Notes: a model not told the origin generated them from the letters alone. Shown: positions 19,481 to 27,658, counted from the stretch's first letter. The stretch is 64,000 bases of DNA from Mesorhizobium tianshanense (GCF_007830515.1 NZ_VLKT01000011.1:74590-138589); one strand, 5' to 3'. Translations and numbers: made by a program.

Positions 19481-20617
19481 GTGACCAACGCCAGTCAGAA
19501 TCGCAGCCGCTCCGGCCCGAGGACATCGAGCGGTGGCTTCAGTGTGGCCAAGCTGTTGCTCGAGGGCCGGGCGTTCCTGGCGCTGATCGTGATCATCGTC
19601 GTCTTCTCGATGCTGTCTCCCTATTACTTCTCGCTTGGCAATTTCCTCACCATGGCGTCGCATGTCGCCATTTTCGGCATCCTTGCGGTCGGCATGCTGC
19701 TGGTCATCCTCAACGGCGGCATCGATCTGTCGGTGGGGTCGACGCTCGGGCTGTCGGGGGTCGTCGCGGGATTCCTGATGCAGGGTGTGCAGTTGCAAAT
19801 GCTCGGCGTCGTGCTGTTCCCCCCGGTCTGGGTCGTTGTGGTGCTGGTGTGCGCGCTGGGCGCACTGGTCGGCCTAGTCAACGGTGTCCTCATCGCCTGG
19901 CTGAAGGTGCCTGCCTTCGTTGCTACGCTGGGCATGCTGTATGTGGTGCGCGGCGCCGCGCTGCTGATGACAAACGGCCTGACCTACAACGACCTCGGCG
20001 GCAAGCCGGAACTGGGCAATACCGGCTTCGACTGGCTGGGCTTCAACCGGCTGTTCGGCATTCCCGTCGGCGTGCTGGTCATGATGGTCATCGCGATCAT
20101 CGGCAGCATCATCCTCAACCGCACGGCCTTCGGTCGGTGGCTCTATGCCTCGGGCGGCAACGAGCGCGCGGCGGAACTCTCCGGCGTGCCGGTGAAGAAA
20201 GTGCAGGTGTCGGTGTACATGCTGTCCGGCATCTGCGCCTCGGTGGCCGGTCTCATCCTGTCCTCCGAGCTGACCTCGGCAGGACCGACCGCCGGCAATT
20301 CCTACGAATTGACCGCCATTGCGGCCGTCGTCATCGGCGGCGCGGCGCTCACCGGTGGTCGAGGCAACATCCGCGGAACGCTGGTCGGGGCCTTCGTCAT
20401 CGGCTTCCTCTCCGATGGCCTCGTGATCATTGGCGTCTCCGCCTATTGGCAAACAGTGTTCACCGGCGCGGTCATCGTGTTGGCGGTGCTGCTCAACGCC
20501 ATTCAGTATCGCCGTCGCGTCAAGCTCCCGGGCTCGACCGACGGCCCTTCGACTTCTCCGCAACAAGGCGGCAAGGCCCAGACGGCCGCTCCCGCTCACG
20601 AGAAGATTGCCGGCTGA
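19481..20617 (+). CDS. Sugar ABC transporter permease, RbsC-type
   Basis: 378 residues from the GTG at 19481, preceded by CAGGAG (19468-19473); an upstream in-frame start would overlap the ATPase by 50 bp and is unlikely. Many hydrophobic helices follow from ARAFLALIVIIVVFSM onward. The RbsC-family block NGGIDLSVGSTLGLSGVVAG and the C-terminal ALTGGRGNIRGTLVGAFVIG are clear. It forms the membrane channel of the importer. Confidence 0.92.
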   Translation: MTNASQNRSRSGPRTSSGGFSVAKLLLEGRAFLALIVIIVVFSMLSPYYFSLGNFLTMASHVAIFGILAVGMLLVILNGGIDLSVGSTLGLSGVVAGFLMQGVQLQMLGVVLFPPVWVVVVLVCALGALVGLVNGVLIAWLKVPAFVATLGMLYVVRGAALLMTNGLTYNDLGGKPELGNTGFDWLGFNRLFGIPVGVLVMMVIAIIGSIILNRTAFGRWLYASGGNERAAELSGVPVKKVQVSVYMLSGICASVAGLILSSELTSAGPTAGNSYELTAIAAVVIGGAALTGGRGNIRGTLVGAFVIGFLSDGLVIIGVSAYWQTVFTGAVIVLAVLLNAIQYRRRVKLPGSTDGPSTSPQQGGKAQTAAPAHEKIAG

Positions 20618-20649
20618 CCGGTACCATCGCTAACCAAGGAGGAAATTTC

Positions 20650-21609
20650 ATGTATGGCAAGGCAAGAATTCTGATGCTCACGGCCTTTGCGCTGGCCGCT
20701 CCGGTCCTCGCAGGGTCGGTAACCGTAGCGTCGGCCGAAGGCCTCATCTCGATCATCGTCATCGATCCCGCCAACCCGTACTGGCTCACCGAAGGCAATG
20801 TGGCCAAGGCCGAGGCCGAAAAACTCGGCTACACCGCGACTGTCGGTGCATCGAAAGCCGACACGAATACGGAAAGCAGACTGATCGACACCGCGATCAC
20901 CAACAAATCCGTGGCGATCATCCTCGATCCCGCTGATGCGAGCGGATCCATCGGCGCCGTGAAGAAGGCCATTGCCGCGAACATCCCGGTCTTCCTCGTC
21001 AATGCCGAGATCAACCAGGAGGGCCTGGCCAAGGCACAGCTCGTTTCCAACAACGCCCAGGGCGCCGCTCTGGGGGCACAGCAGTGGGTGACGAACATCG
21101 GCGAGACGGGCAACTACGTCGAACTTCTAGGCGCTCCGTCCGACAACAACGCCGCCACCCGGTCAAACGGATATGAAACCGTGATCAGCCAGTATCCGGA
21201 CCTCAAGAAGGTCGGCTCGGAAGTCGCCAACTGGGACCGTACCCAGGGCCACGACAAGATGCAGAGCCTGCTTCAAGCCCACCCCGATATCATCGGCGTG
21301 ACGAGCGGCAATGACGAGATGGCGCTCGGCGCGATCGCAGCGCTGAAAGAAGCCGGAAAACTGTCGAGCATCAAGGTCGGCGGCTTCGATGGCTCCCCGG
21401 ATGCCGTCGCCGCGATCAAGGCGGGCGACTTGCAGTACACCGTGCTCCAGCCGGTCGCCGTCTACTCGGCGAAGGCCGTACAACAGGCCGATTCGTTTAT
21501 AAGGACCGGCAAGACTGGGGCGCCGACCGAGAAGCAGCTGTTCGACTGCCTTCTCATCACCAAGGACAATGTCGACAAATACACGGCACCCTTCACGCTT
21601 TCGGAGTAA
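20650..21609 (+). CDS. Sugar ABC transporter periplasmic binding protein, RbsB-like
   Basis: 319 residues with an excellent AAGGAGG site (20636-20642) before the ATG. An N-terminal signal peptide ends around SVTVASAEG. The mature protein is of the ribose-binding (peripla_BP_4) class: IDPANPYWLTEGNVAKAEAE, ILDPADASGSIGAVKKA, VTSGNDEMALGAIAAL and VGGFDGSPDAV. It delivers the substrate to the permease. Specificity cannot be read directly; the surrounding kinase, dehydrogenase and tetronate genes favour a C4 polyol or acid. Confidence 0.92.
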   Translation: MYGKARILMLTAFALAAPVLAGSVTVASAEGLISIIVIDPANPYWLTEGNVAKAEAEKLGYTATVGASKADTNTESRLIDTAITNKSVAIILDPADASGSIGAVKKAIAANIPVFLVNAEINQEGLAKAQLVSNNAQGAALGAQQWVTNIGETGNYVELLGAPSDNNAATRSNGYETVISQYPDLKKVGSEVANWDRTQGHDKMQSLLQAHPDIIGVTSGNDEMALGAIAALKEAGKLSSIKVGGFDGSPDAVAAIKAGDLQYTVLQPVAVYSAKAVQQADSFIRTGKTGAPTEKQLFDCLLITKDNVDKYTAPFTLSE

Positions 21610-21615
21610 AAACGG

Positions 21616-21645
21616 GCGAGGAGTGTTCCTCGGGACACTCCTCGC
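21616..21645. terminator. Convergent-gene terminator hairpin
   Basis: Perfect 11-bp stem GCGAGGAGTGT / ACACTCCTCGC with an 8-nt loop, placed between the convergent ends of the transporter operon and otnI. On the minus strand it is followed by CCGTTTTT, making it a proper intrinsic terminator for the otn operon; on the plus strand the T-run is missing. Confidence 0.8.
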
Positions 21646-21654
21646 CTCGCTCGT

Positions 21655-22449
21655 CTAACAGAGCGATTTCCGGGTCATCAGGACCTGGAGCGTCTTCATC
21701 CAGCGCAATCCCTCGTGGGTGCCGGCGCGCGGCCTGTATTCGCAGCCGACCCAGCCGGCATAGCCAAGCCGGTCCAACCCCGCGAATATGGCGCAATAGG
21801 CGATCTCGCCTTCGTCCGGCTCGGCGCGGCTGGGAACGGCGGCGATCTGCACATGGCCGATCATCGGCAAGTGTCGTTCGAGGCGTTTGAGGATGTCGCC
21901 TTCGCTGACGCCGACATGATAGACGTCGAACATGATCCGGATGTTGGACGCGCCGACGCGCTCGATCAATGCCGCCGCCTCGGCGATCGTCGAATAGAAA
22001 TATCCCGGTTTGTCGCGCTGGTTGATCGGTTCCAGAAGCAGGGTCAGATCCGGGGCGGCAGCTGCCGCGAAGGCGAGATTGCGCGCGAAGACTTCGGTGG
22101 CTTCCGGCTTGGCCGCCGGTACGACGACACCGGCCATGACATGGACCGACGAAGCGCCGCTCTGGCGCGCATAGGCCGCGGCCTCGTGGAAGGTCTTGGC
22201 GAAATCCGACTGCCGGCCCGGCAGCGCACCGAGGCCGAAATCGCCCTTGGCGGCATCGCCGACAGGCGTGTTGATGTCGAGCAATCCCACGCCGTGCTTT
22301 TCACAAGCCTGCTTCACAAGCCCGGCCGGGACGTCATAGGGCCAATGCAGTTCAACCGCCTTGAAACCCGCCGATGCGGCTGCGGCGATGCGGTCCAGCA
22401 AGGGCCGGTCGGTCCAAAGGAAACCGAGATTCGCGGAAAATTTCGGCAT
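21655..22449 (-). CDS. otnI: 2-oxo-tetronate isomerase (hydroxypyruvate-isomerase family)
   Basis: 264 residues, starting MPKFSANLGFLWTDRPLLDR. The TIM-barrel sugar-isomerase pattern of the Hyi/OtnI family is evident: FKAVELHWPYD, LLEPINQRDKPGYF (metal-binding Glu), IMFDVYHVG, HVQIAAVPSRAEPDEGE and YAGWVGCEYRP. OtnI interconverts 2-oxo- and 3-oxo-tetronate in threonate/erythronate breakdown. It is the last gene of the otnK-otnC-otnI operon, 2 bp after otnC. Hydroxypyruvate isomerase is the alternative annotation, but the two partners make OtnI more likely. Confidence 0.85.
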   Translation of the reverse strand: MPKFSANLGFLWTDRPLLDRIAAAASAGFKAVELHWPYDVPAGLVKQACEKHGVGLLDINTPVGDAAKGDFGLGALPGRQSDFAKTFHEAAAYARQSGASSVHVMAGVVVPAAKPEATEVFARNLAFAAAAAPDLTLLLEPINQRDKPGYFYSTIAEAAALIERVGASNIRIMFDVYHVGVSEGDILKRLERHLPMIGHVQIAAVPSRAEPDEGEIAYCAIFAGLDRLGYAGWVGCEYRPRAGTHEGLRWMKTLQVLMTRKSLC

Positions 22450-22451
22450 GG

Positions 22452-23087
22452 TCACTTCAGCTTGAAATGCTGGTTGAGCTCGGCGATGGCGCCGGCCTCG
22501 AGATGGCGGACGCTCATGCCTCGCAAGATGACGGCAAGTTTTGCCGCCTCCTCGAGCTCCTCGATGGCGAAGACCGCCGCATCGAGCGAGGCGGCGGCTA
22601 CCACAGGCCCATGGTTCTGCAAGAGGACGGCGGGATGACGCGCGGCAAGCGCGTCGATCAGCGGCTTGACCGCCTCCGAACCGGGGCGGGTGTAAGGCAC
22701 CACCGGCACCTGTCCGACACGCATCACGACATAGGGCGTGATCGGCGGGATGGCGTCGGCCGGATCGACGTCGGAGAGACAGGAGAGCGCGGTCGCATAG
22801 GTCGAATGAAGATGAACCACGGCGCACGCCGCGGGCCGCTGGTCGTAAAAGCCGAAATGCAGCGGCAATTCCTTGGTCGGTGCGTCGCCCGAGACATGCT
22901 TGCCCGAGGCGTCGAGTTTCGACAGCCTGTCCGCGTCGAGGAAACCGAGGCAGGAATTGGTCGGCGTGAACAGGAACCCGTCGTCTAATCTCGCCGACAT
23001 GTTGCCCGACGAGCCGGCGGTGAGGCCGCGCTCGAACAGCGATTTGCCCCATTTGACCAGATTGTCGCGGACTGCCTGTTCGCTCAT
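22452..23087 (-). CDS. otnC: 3-oxo-tetronate 4-phosphate decarboxylase (class II aldolase family)
   Basis: 211 residues of the L-fuculose-phosphate aldolase fold. Zinc-site histidines His92 and His94 (VVHLHSTY) and His159 (LLQNHGPV) and the catalytic Glu73 (PTKELPLH) are in place; GSSGNMSARLDDG binds phosphate. In the otn pathway it decarboxylates 3-oxo-tetronate 4-phosphate to dihydroxyacetone phosphate. Its start overlaps the otnK stop by 4 bp. Confidence 0.87.
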   Translation of the reverse strand: MSEQAVRDNLVKWGKSLFERGLTAGSSGNMSARLDDGFLFTPTNSCLGFLDADRLSKLDASGKHVSGDAPTKELPLHFGFYDQRPAACAVVHLHSTYATALSCLSDVDPADAIPPITPYVVMRVGQVPVVPYTRPGSEAVKPLIDALAARHPAVLLQNHGPVVAAASLDAAVFAIEELEEAAKLAVILRGMSVRHLEAGAIAELNQHFKLK

Positions 23088-24337
23088 GGCGTACCGATCC
23101 TTTGTACCGCTTTCTCGAAGAAATCATTGGCGCCGAAATTGCCGCTCTTGAGCGCGAGGCCAAGCGGGTCGCCGCGATCTGCCAGCAACGCCGGTACACC
23201 CGGGTCGATCTCTTCGCCAATTTGCAGGCTGCTGACGCCGAGCGCCTCGACCACGGCGCCGGATGTCTCGCCGCCGCCGACCACCACGCGGCGCACCCCG
23301 CCGTCGACGAGCCGGCGCACGAGCGTTGCGAAGAAACCCTCTACGGCCTCCGCCACCTCGGCGCGCCCGTAGCGCGCCTGGGCACCGGAAACGGCGGCGG
23401 CGTCGGCTGTCGAATAGATGATCGGCACCTGTTTTTGCCGCCAGAACCAATCGGCCGCGCGGTCGACGGTCATGGTTTTGTCCATGAGCGCGGCCGGATC
23501 GAGAGCGAGGCCTGGATGGGCGGCGAGATAGGCGGCGACCTGCGCCTGCGAAGCCTTCGAACAGGAGCCACACAGCACGACGGCCGGTCCGGCGGCGCTT
23601 GCGGCGGCGTGCGCTCTTCGCGAAAGCCGGCCTGCCTTGCGGAAATTCTCCGGCAGCCCCATCGCAATGCCGGAGCCGCCAGTCACGAGCCTGTGGTCGG
23701 CAAGCGCCTGACCGAGCAGTAGAAGATCGCCGTCCGCGACCGCATCGGCGACGACAAGCCGCCGTCCTTGTGCCTGCTGCTCAGCGAAGGCCTGCCCGAT
23801 GGCCGACACACCGCCACGGACCGTATGCAGCGGCACCAACCCCACTTCGCCACGGGTCTGGAGCCGAAGCCAGCGGCGGATATCGGGGTCGGTCATCGGC
23901 GTCAGCGGATGGTTCTCCATGCCGGATTCGTTCAACAGCCCGTCGCCGACGAACAGATGGCCCATGAACAGCCGCCGCCCGGTCGCGGGAAAGGCCGGGC
24001 AGACGACCGCCACGTCCGCTTCGAGAAGGTCGAGCAGGGCTTCGGCGACCGGACCGATATTGCCTTTCGGGGTGGAATCGAATGTCGAGCAGTATTTGAA
24101 GACGATCTGTTCGCAGCCTTGCGCGAGCAGCCAGCGCGCGGCCTCAAGCGACTGGCGCACCGCTTCCTCGGCGGCGATCGATCGTGTCTTCAAGGCGACA
24201 ACGCCTGCCTCGCAGCCGAACGGCGCCGGATCGGCTGTAATGCCGACGAATTGCGTCGTCGCCATGCCGCCCTTGGCAAGCGTATTGGCGAGATCGCTCG
24301 CACCGGTGAAATCGTCGGCGATGGCTCCCAGAAGCAT
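23084..24337 (-). CDS. otnK: 3-oxo-tetronate kinase, DUF1537/OtnK family
   Basis: 417 residues. N-terminal MLLGAIADDFTGASDLANTL is the diagnostic substrate-binding motif of the four-carbon acid sugar kinase family. The C-terminal nucleotide-binding part shows RRVVVGGGETSGAVVEAL and GLALKSGNFG. It phosphorylates 3-oxo-tetronate at C4. It is the first gene of a minus-strand operon with otnC and otnI, convergent to the RbsABC-like transporter. No tetronate dehydrogenase is present beside it, which is odd for this pathway. Confidence 0.9.
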   Translation of the reverse strand: MLLGAIADDFTGASDLANTLAKGGMATTQFVGITADPAPFGCEAGVVALKTRSIAAEEAVRQSLEAARWLLAQGCEQIVFKYCSTFDSTPKGNIGPVAEALLDLLEADVAVVCPAFPATGRRLFMGHLFVGDGLLNESGMENHPLTPMTDPDIRRWLRLQTRGEVGLVPLHTVRGGVSAIGQAFAEQQAQGRRLVVADAVADGDLLLLGQALADHRLVTGGSGIAMGLPENFRKAGRLSRRAHAAASAAGPAVVLCGSCSKASQAQVAAYLAAHPGLALDPAALMDKTMTVDRAADWFWRQKQVPIIYSTADAAAVSGAQARYGRAEVAEAVEGFFATLVRRLVDGGVRRVVVGGGETSGAVVEALGVSSLQIGEEIDPGVPALLADRGDPLGLALKSGNFGANDFFEKAVQRIGTP

Positions 24338-24568
24338 GGTGGATCCCTAGAGCGGGGGGGTGCCGAGTGCAGCCGGCATTCCGGTCTCGCCGACAACGAT
24401 GACGTTCTTGCTATGGGGAGGCGGCATCATATCACCGACAACTGGACCGTTAAGCAGTGCAGTAAAACCGTTCTCACATGGCTGTCACGCTAAAACTGAA
24501 ACATGGGTCGTGATGATCGAATCCGCACGTGGCTCTACGGAGCGGCCGATGTGGCCCACCACATGTCG
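24338..24568. other. Leader/promoter region of the otn operon
   Basis: No gene seen. The region must hold the minus-strand promoter of otnK and the upstream flank of the sRNA candidate. No copy of the paired operator found upstream of the kinase and transporter operons is visible here, so otn control may differ. Confidence 0.4.
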
Positions 24569-24603
24569 TTGAAACGCCACCTGGGCTAACCCATATATGC
24601 CTT

Positions 24604-24699
24604 GCGTCGGATGTTTCCTCCCATTGCGTCCGGCGCGTTCCCCTCTGGAGGTTTTGAACCTTCATGCTTGGCCGGACTTTAACAGTCCGGCCTTTTTTC
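24604..24699 (+). ncRNA. Candidate trans-acting sRNA with anti-Shine-Dalgarno loop (AbcR/alpha-r15- or alpha-r14-like)
   Basis: A promoter-like TTGAAA (24569-24574), 17-bp spacer and CATATA (24592-24597) precede a roughly 95-nt stretch with no reading frame. Hairpin 1 pairs GCGTCGGA (24604-24611) with TCCGGCGC (24629-24636, one G-U) and presents a 17-nt loop containing TTTCCTCCCATTG. A second CCCCTCT stretch follows. The 3' end is a textbook intrinsic terminator, stem GGCCGGACT / AGTCCGGCC with TTTTTT. Loops exposing CCUCCC are typical of Rhizobiales sRNAs that block ribosome sites of transporter mRNAs. The family assignment is tentative. Confidence 0.5.
24670..24698 (+). terminator. Intrinsic terminator (9-bp stem, T6)
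   Basis: GGCCGGACT (24670-24678), loop TTAAC, AGTCCGGCC (24684-24692), then six T. No protein gene on this strand ends just before it, which is the main reason to propose the sRNA. Confidence 0.88.
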
Positions 24700-24836
24700 T
24701 ATTGGCCCGTGCGCGGCCTTGAACGATGACTGCAAGACCGGTGTCCACGAGCAAGCCATGGAACCGCACTTGGGCAAAGCGATGGGCAGCATCCAACCGG
24801 CATAACCTGCCCAAAGAGCGAGAAATGTCGGGTCAT

Positions 24837-24850
24837 TTGATTTAGATCAA
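24837..24850 (+). promoter_or_regulatory. FixK/FNR box 1
   Basis: TTGAT-TTAG-ATCAA, a perfect match to the TTGAT-N4-ATCAA consensus. If centred at -41.5, transcription starts near 24885, placing the ATG at 24914 about 30 nt downstream with AGAGG in between. Confidence 0.8.
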
Positions 24851-24913
24851 ATGCAGGCGGTCGCGATCATAGGATGCGTTGAGAATCAGCAGTTTATCGA
24901 AGAGGTCGCGCCG

Positions 24914-25129
24914 ATGGCGAACATCGTCTCCAGGCTTGTCAAGGAGTGCAATTTGACGCGAAGCAAGGGCGTGGACTTCCCCACGATCTGGCAGACCACA
25001 CTGAAGGGACACGCATACGTTGCGGGCCCGCCGATGCAGGACCGAAATCAGGAGGGCCCGATCCTCAAGATTCCCCTGATTACGGGGCGCTATCTCATAT
25101 TTGATGCTTCAGGCTTTCGACTTGACTGA
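24914..25129 (+). CDS. Small conserved-looking protein under a FixK/FNR box
   Basis: 71 residues beginning MANIVSRLVKECNLTRSKGV. The ATG at 24914 is preferred over an in-frame ATG at 24851 because the latter directly abuts the FixK box and would lie upstream of the transcript start. AGAGG lies 8 nt before 24914. The protein is soluble, with PTIWQTTLKGHAYVAGPP in the middle, and no cysteine or metal motif stands out. Not recognised. The box predicts expression at low oxygen. Confidence 0.55.
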   Translation: MANIVSRLVKECNLTRSKGVDFPTIWQTTLKGHAYVAGPPMQDRNQEGPILKIPLITGRYLIFDASGFRLD

Positions 25130-25257
25130 ATTCTGGCGCGATTTTTCGCACCTGGCAGGCGACGCGATTCATCGAAAGAGGCATAGCCCAGCACAGCCAT
25201 GAAAAATGCAAAGACGACCAAGACGGCGATAGTGACCAGCAAGCTGTCCGTTGGCAC
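25090..25257 (-). CDS. Small single-span membrane protein under a FixK/FNR box
   Basis: 55 residues from a GTG at 25257, with GGGGAG five nt upstream. The N-terminal part is one hydrophobic helix (SLLVTIAVLVVFAFFMAVLG) followed by a basic, polar tail (ASFDESRRLPGAKNRARIQS). The size and layout recall small accessory proteins of respiratory complexes, but no family is recognised. Its 3' end overlaps the opposite small gene by 40 bp. A perfect FixK box lies 57-70 bp upstream of the start. Confidence 0.55.
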   Translation of the reverse strand: MPTDSLLVTIAVLVVFAFFMAVLGYASFDESRRLPGAKNRARIQSSRKPEASNMR

Positions 25258-25313
25258 GTTTGTTCTCCCCTTTAAAGACTGACTGAGGAGACTGCGCGAA
25301 AGGCCGAAACGCG

Positions 25314-25327
25314 TTGATCTGGATCAA
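25314..25327 (-). promoter_or_regulatory. FixK/FNR box 2
   Basis: TTGAT-CTGG-ATCAA, a perfect palindrome-type match. Because of its distance it most likely serves the minus-strand membrane peptide at 25090-25257; it could also act on the plus strand toward the stress protein gene. Confidence 0.75.
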
Positions 25328-25485
25328 TCGAAGACAACGATCGATTGGCCGGTAGATGCCCGGCGACCAGATTTTGACGATTCCGGATTCCTGCTCAGGG
25401 ACCGGATGTCGCCGGAACGCCGGGCCGAAACGCCGGTTTGGCGAAAGCATGGCGTGTTGCTTCTTGCGCAGTGCCGCTGCTCGAT

Positions 25486-25499
25486 TTGAGCCACATCAA
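25486..25499 (+). promoter_or_regulatory. FixK/FNR box 3 (one mismatch)
   Basis: TTGAG-CCAC-ATCAA, a one-base deviation from consensus, 92 bp upstream of the universal stress protein start. Position fits activation of that gene. Confidence 0.6.
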
Positions 25500-25590
25500 A
25501 GCGTCGCGGCCGGTTCGCGTCAATTATACCCTCGGCGTCGCCACCCAATCGGTGTTTGGCGATGGTCGTTTCAACTAGGGGTGTCGACCC

Positions 25591-26427
25591 GTGAAATCGC
25601 AGGCATTTCTCCCTCTTGCCACCTATCCCGACAGCAACTCGGATGTGATCGCATCCAATGCGACGGCGATTGCAGCATATCTGGACGCCGACCTTCATGC
25701 CGAAGTCATCAACGCCCATATTCCAGACGTTTCGAACGTCATGTCGCGGCTACTGCTCAAATTGCCGGAACTCATTCGCGAAGCCGAAGCCGCGAGCCGC
25801 CAGCGCGGCGAGCACCTGCTTGAGAGGATTCGTGAGGAAGCCGCAAGGAGGCCGGTGAGCCTGACGACCGGCGTATCGTCGGCCACGCTGGCGCTGATTG
25901 GCGAAGCCGCGGCGATAGAGGCACGTTATTTCGATATCTCGCTGCTCGGATGGGAGACCGACAATCCGACTTCGCGGGCTACCGCGGAAGCCGTCATGTT
26001 CGGATCCGGCCGCCCGGCCATCCTGTTGCCGGAGACCCCGGCCTTCGAGCCGATCGACCATGTTGCGATCGCCTGGGATGGGAGCCGGGTCGCGGCGCGC
26101 GCCGTTGCTGACGCCAAGCCATTCCTTGAGCGGGCATCCAAGATCACCGTGCTCACCATCGTCGGTGAGAAGCCCATCATGGAAGGCAATGGCGCCGAGC
26201 GCCTGGCAGCGGGCCTTGGGAAGAGGGGGCTGACGGCTGAGGCTGCCTCTATCGACGCTGACGAGCGCCCGGTTGGCATCGGTCTGCAATCGCATGCCAT
26301 CGAGCGGGGAGCCAATCTGTTGGTGATGGGCGGTTACGGCCACTCCGTCGTTCGCGATTTTGTGCTGGGCGGGGCAACCGAGGATGTGCTCGATGACCTC
26401 AGGTTGCCGGTGCTGTTCTCACACTGA
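25591..26427 (+). CDS. Universal stress protein (UspA family)
   Basis: 278 residues, GTG start at 25591. The C-terminal half has the clear UspA features FEPIDHVAIAWDGSRVAARAV and the nucleotide-binding tail GANLLVMGGYGHSVVRDFVLGG (GxGG...S type, slightly varied). The N-terminal half is a weaker Usp-like domain (FLPLATYPDSNSDVIASNAT), so this is a tandem form. A FixK-like box upstream suggests induction in microaerobic conditions, as seen for Usp genes in other Rhizobiales. Confidence 0.85.
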   Translation: MKSQAFLPLATYPDSNSDVIASNATAIAAYLDADLHAEVINAHIPDVSNVMSRLLLKLPELIREAEAASRQRGEHLLERIREEAARRPVSLTTGVSSATLALIGEAAAIEARYFDISLLGWETDNPTSRATAEAVMFGSGRPAILLPETPAFEPIDHVAIAWDGSRVAARAVADAKPFLERASKITVLTIVGEKPIMEGNGAERLAAGLGKRGLTAEAASIDADERPVGIGLQSHAIERGANLLVMGGYGHSVVRDFVLGGATEDVLDDLRLPVLFSH

Positions 26428-26578
26428 ACCGCGTGTCCCGATGTGGAAATTGCCGGTGAACCCGTTGATGTGCTTGCCCGTGCGGGCCGACAGCGCCTTC
26501 ACCGTAAGGGCACGGCAACGGTAGCTGCCCTTTTTCCGGGAACCGATTAGGCTTGCCTGGCTTGTGAAACGACGACAG

Positions 26579-27658
26579 ATGCCTGACCTGAAACAAATGC
26601 CGGACTTGAAACAACTGAGATTGCTTGGCGTCCTGGCGGCGACAGCGCTCGGTCTGTATGTCTGCTATCTGCTGGCGCTGCCGTTTCTACCGGCTTTGAC
26701 TTGGGCCCTCGTGTTGGCAATCGTCCTTTATCCGGCTCATCGGTGGGTCGAGGGAAGGCTCGGAAATCGAAATCTGGCGGCCCTGATATCGGTTGGCGTC
26801 GCGGCGATCGCCGTCGGCCTGCCGCTGGTATTCGTTGCACAGCAGCTCGTTCGCGAGGCGGTAAACGGAGCGACCTATCTGGAGGGGGTCATCCGGGGTT
26901 CGGACGCGGATGGTTTCATGTCGAACTATCCCACACTTTCGGCCGTTGCCCTGTGGATCGAGGACCAACTCGATCCGGCGGGCTCGGTCGCCGCACTTGT
27001 ACAATGGCTGACGGGACAAAGCACGTCGCTGTTGCGCGTCTCGATCAATCAGGCCGTGATGTTCGTGCTGACATTCTACCTGCTGTTCTACTTCCTGCGG
27101 GACCGCGAACCCGCCCTGCGGGGGATCGAGGGTCTTTCGCCCCTGCGTGCTCCGGAGACGGCATACATGCTGTCCCGCTTTGCGGAGACGGTGCATGCGA
27201 TCCTGATGGGTACCGTGCTCGTCGCCGCCGTGCAGGGAACGCTGGGCGGCCTGATGTTCTGGTGGCTCGGCCTGCCCACTCCGGTCTTCTGGGGGCTGGT
27301 GATGGGACTTCTGGCCATCGTGCCAGTGCTCGGCGCCTTCGTGATCTGGGTGCCGGCAGCGATCTATCTCGCATTGGAAGGGGCGTGGGTGAGCGCGGCG
27401 ATACTGACGATCTGGGGCGGCGTCGTCGTCGCCGGCATCGACAATTTGCTCTATCCGATGCTTGTCGGGAGCCGGCTGCGGCTCCACACGTTGGTGGCCT
27501 TTATCGGCGCGGTCGGTGGCATCATCCTCTTCGGAGCATCAGGGCTCGTCCTCGGCCCTGCGGTGATCGCGGTCACCATCAGCCTCATCGATATCCTCAA
27601 GAACCGATTGAACGATCAACCCGAGGCGGCGCATTCGCCTGTTTGGCGCGCGACCTAG
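26579..27658 (+). CDS. AI-2E family transporter
   Basis: About 359 residues with multiple membrane helices (LLGVLAATALGLYVCYLLAL; FVLTFYLLFYFLRDREPALRG; LGGLMFWWLGLPTPVFWGLV; VPVLGAFVIWVPAAIYLAL). The block IDNLLYPMLVGSRLRLHTL is characteristic of the PerM/YdiK/TqsA family (formerly UPF0118). The start is uncertain: GTG at 26564, ATG at 26579 and ATG at 26597 are in frame. The last two arise from an 18-bp direct repeat encoding MPDLKQ twice, and no good ribosome site favours any of them. Function in export of small molecules or ions is known only for a few members. Confidence 0.85.
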   Translation: MPDLKQMPDLKQLRLLGVLAATALGLYVCYLLALPFLPALTWALVLAIVLYPAHRWVEGRLGNRNLAALISVGVAAIAVGLPLVFVAQQLVREAVNGATYLEGVIRGSDADGFMSNYPTLSAVALWIEDQLDPAGSVAALVQWLTGQSTSLLRVSINQAVMFVLTFYLLFYFLRDREPALRGIEGLSPLRAPETAYMLSRFAETVHAILMGTVLVAAVQGTLGGLMFWWLGLPTPVFWGLVMGLLAIVPVLGAFVIWVPAAIYLALEGAWVSAAILTIWGGVVVAGIDNLLYPMLVGSRLRLHTLVAFIGAVGGIILFGASGLVLGPAVIAVTISLIDILKNRLNDQPEAAHSPVWRAT

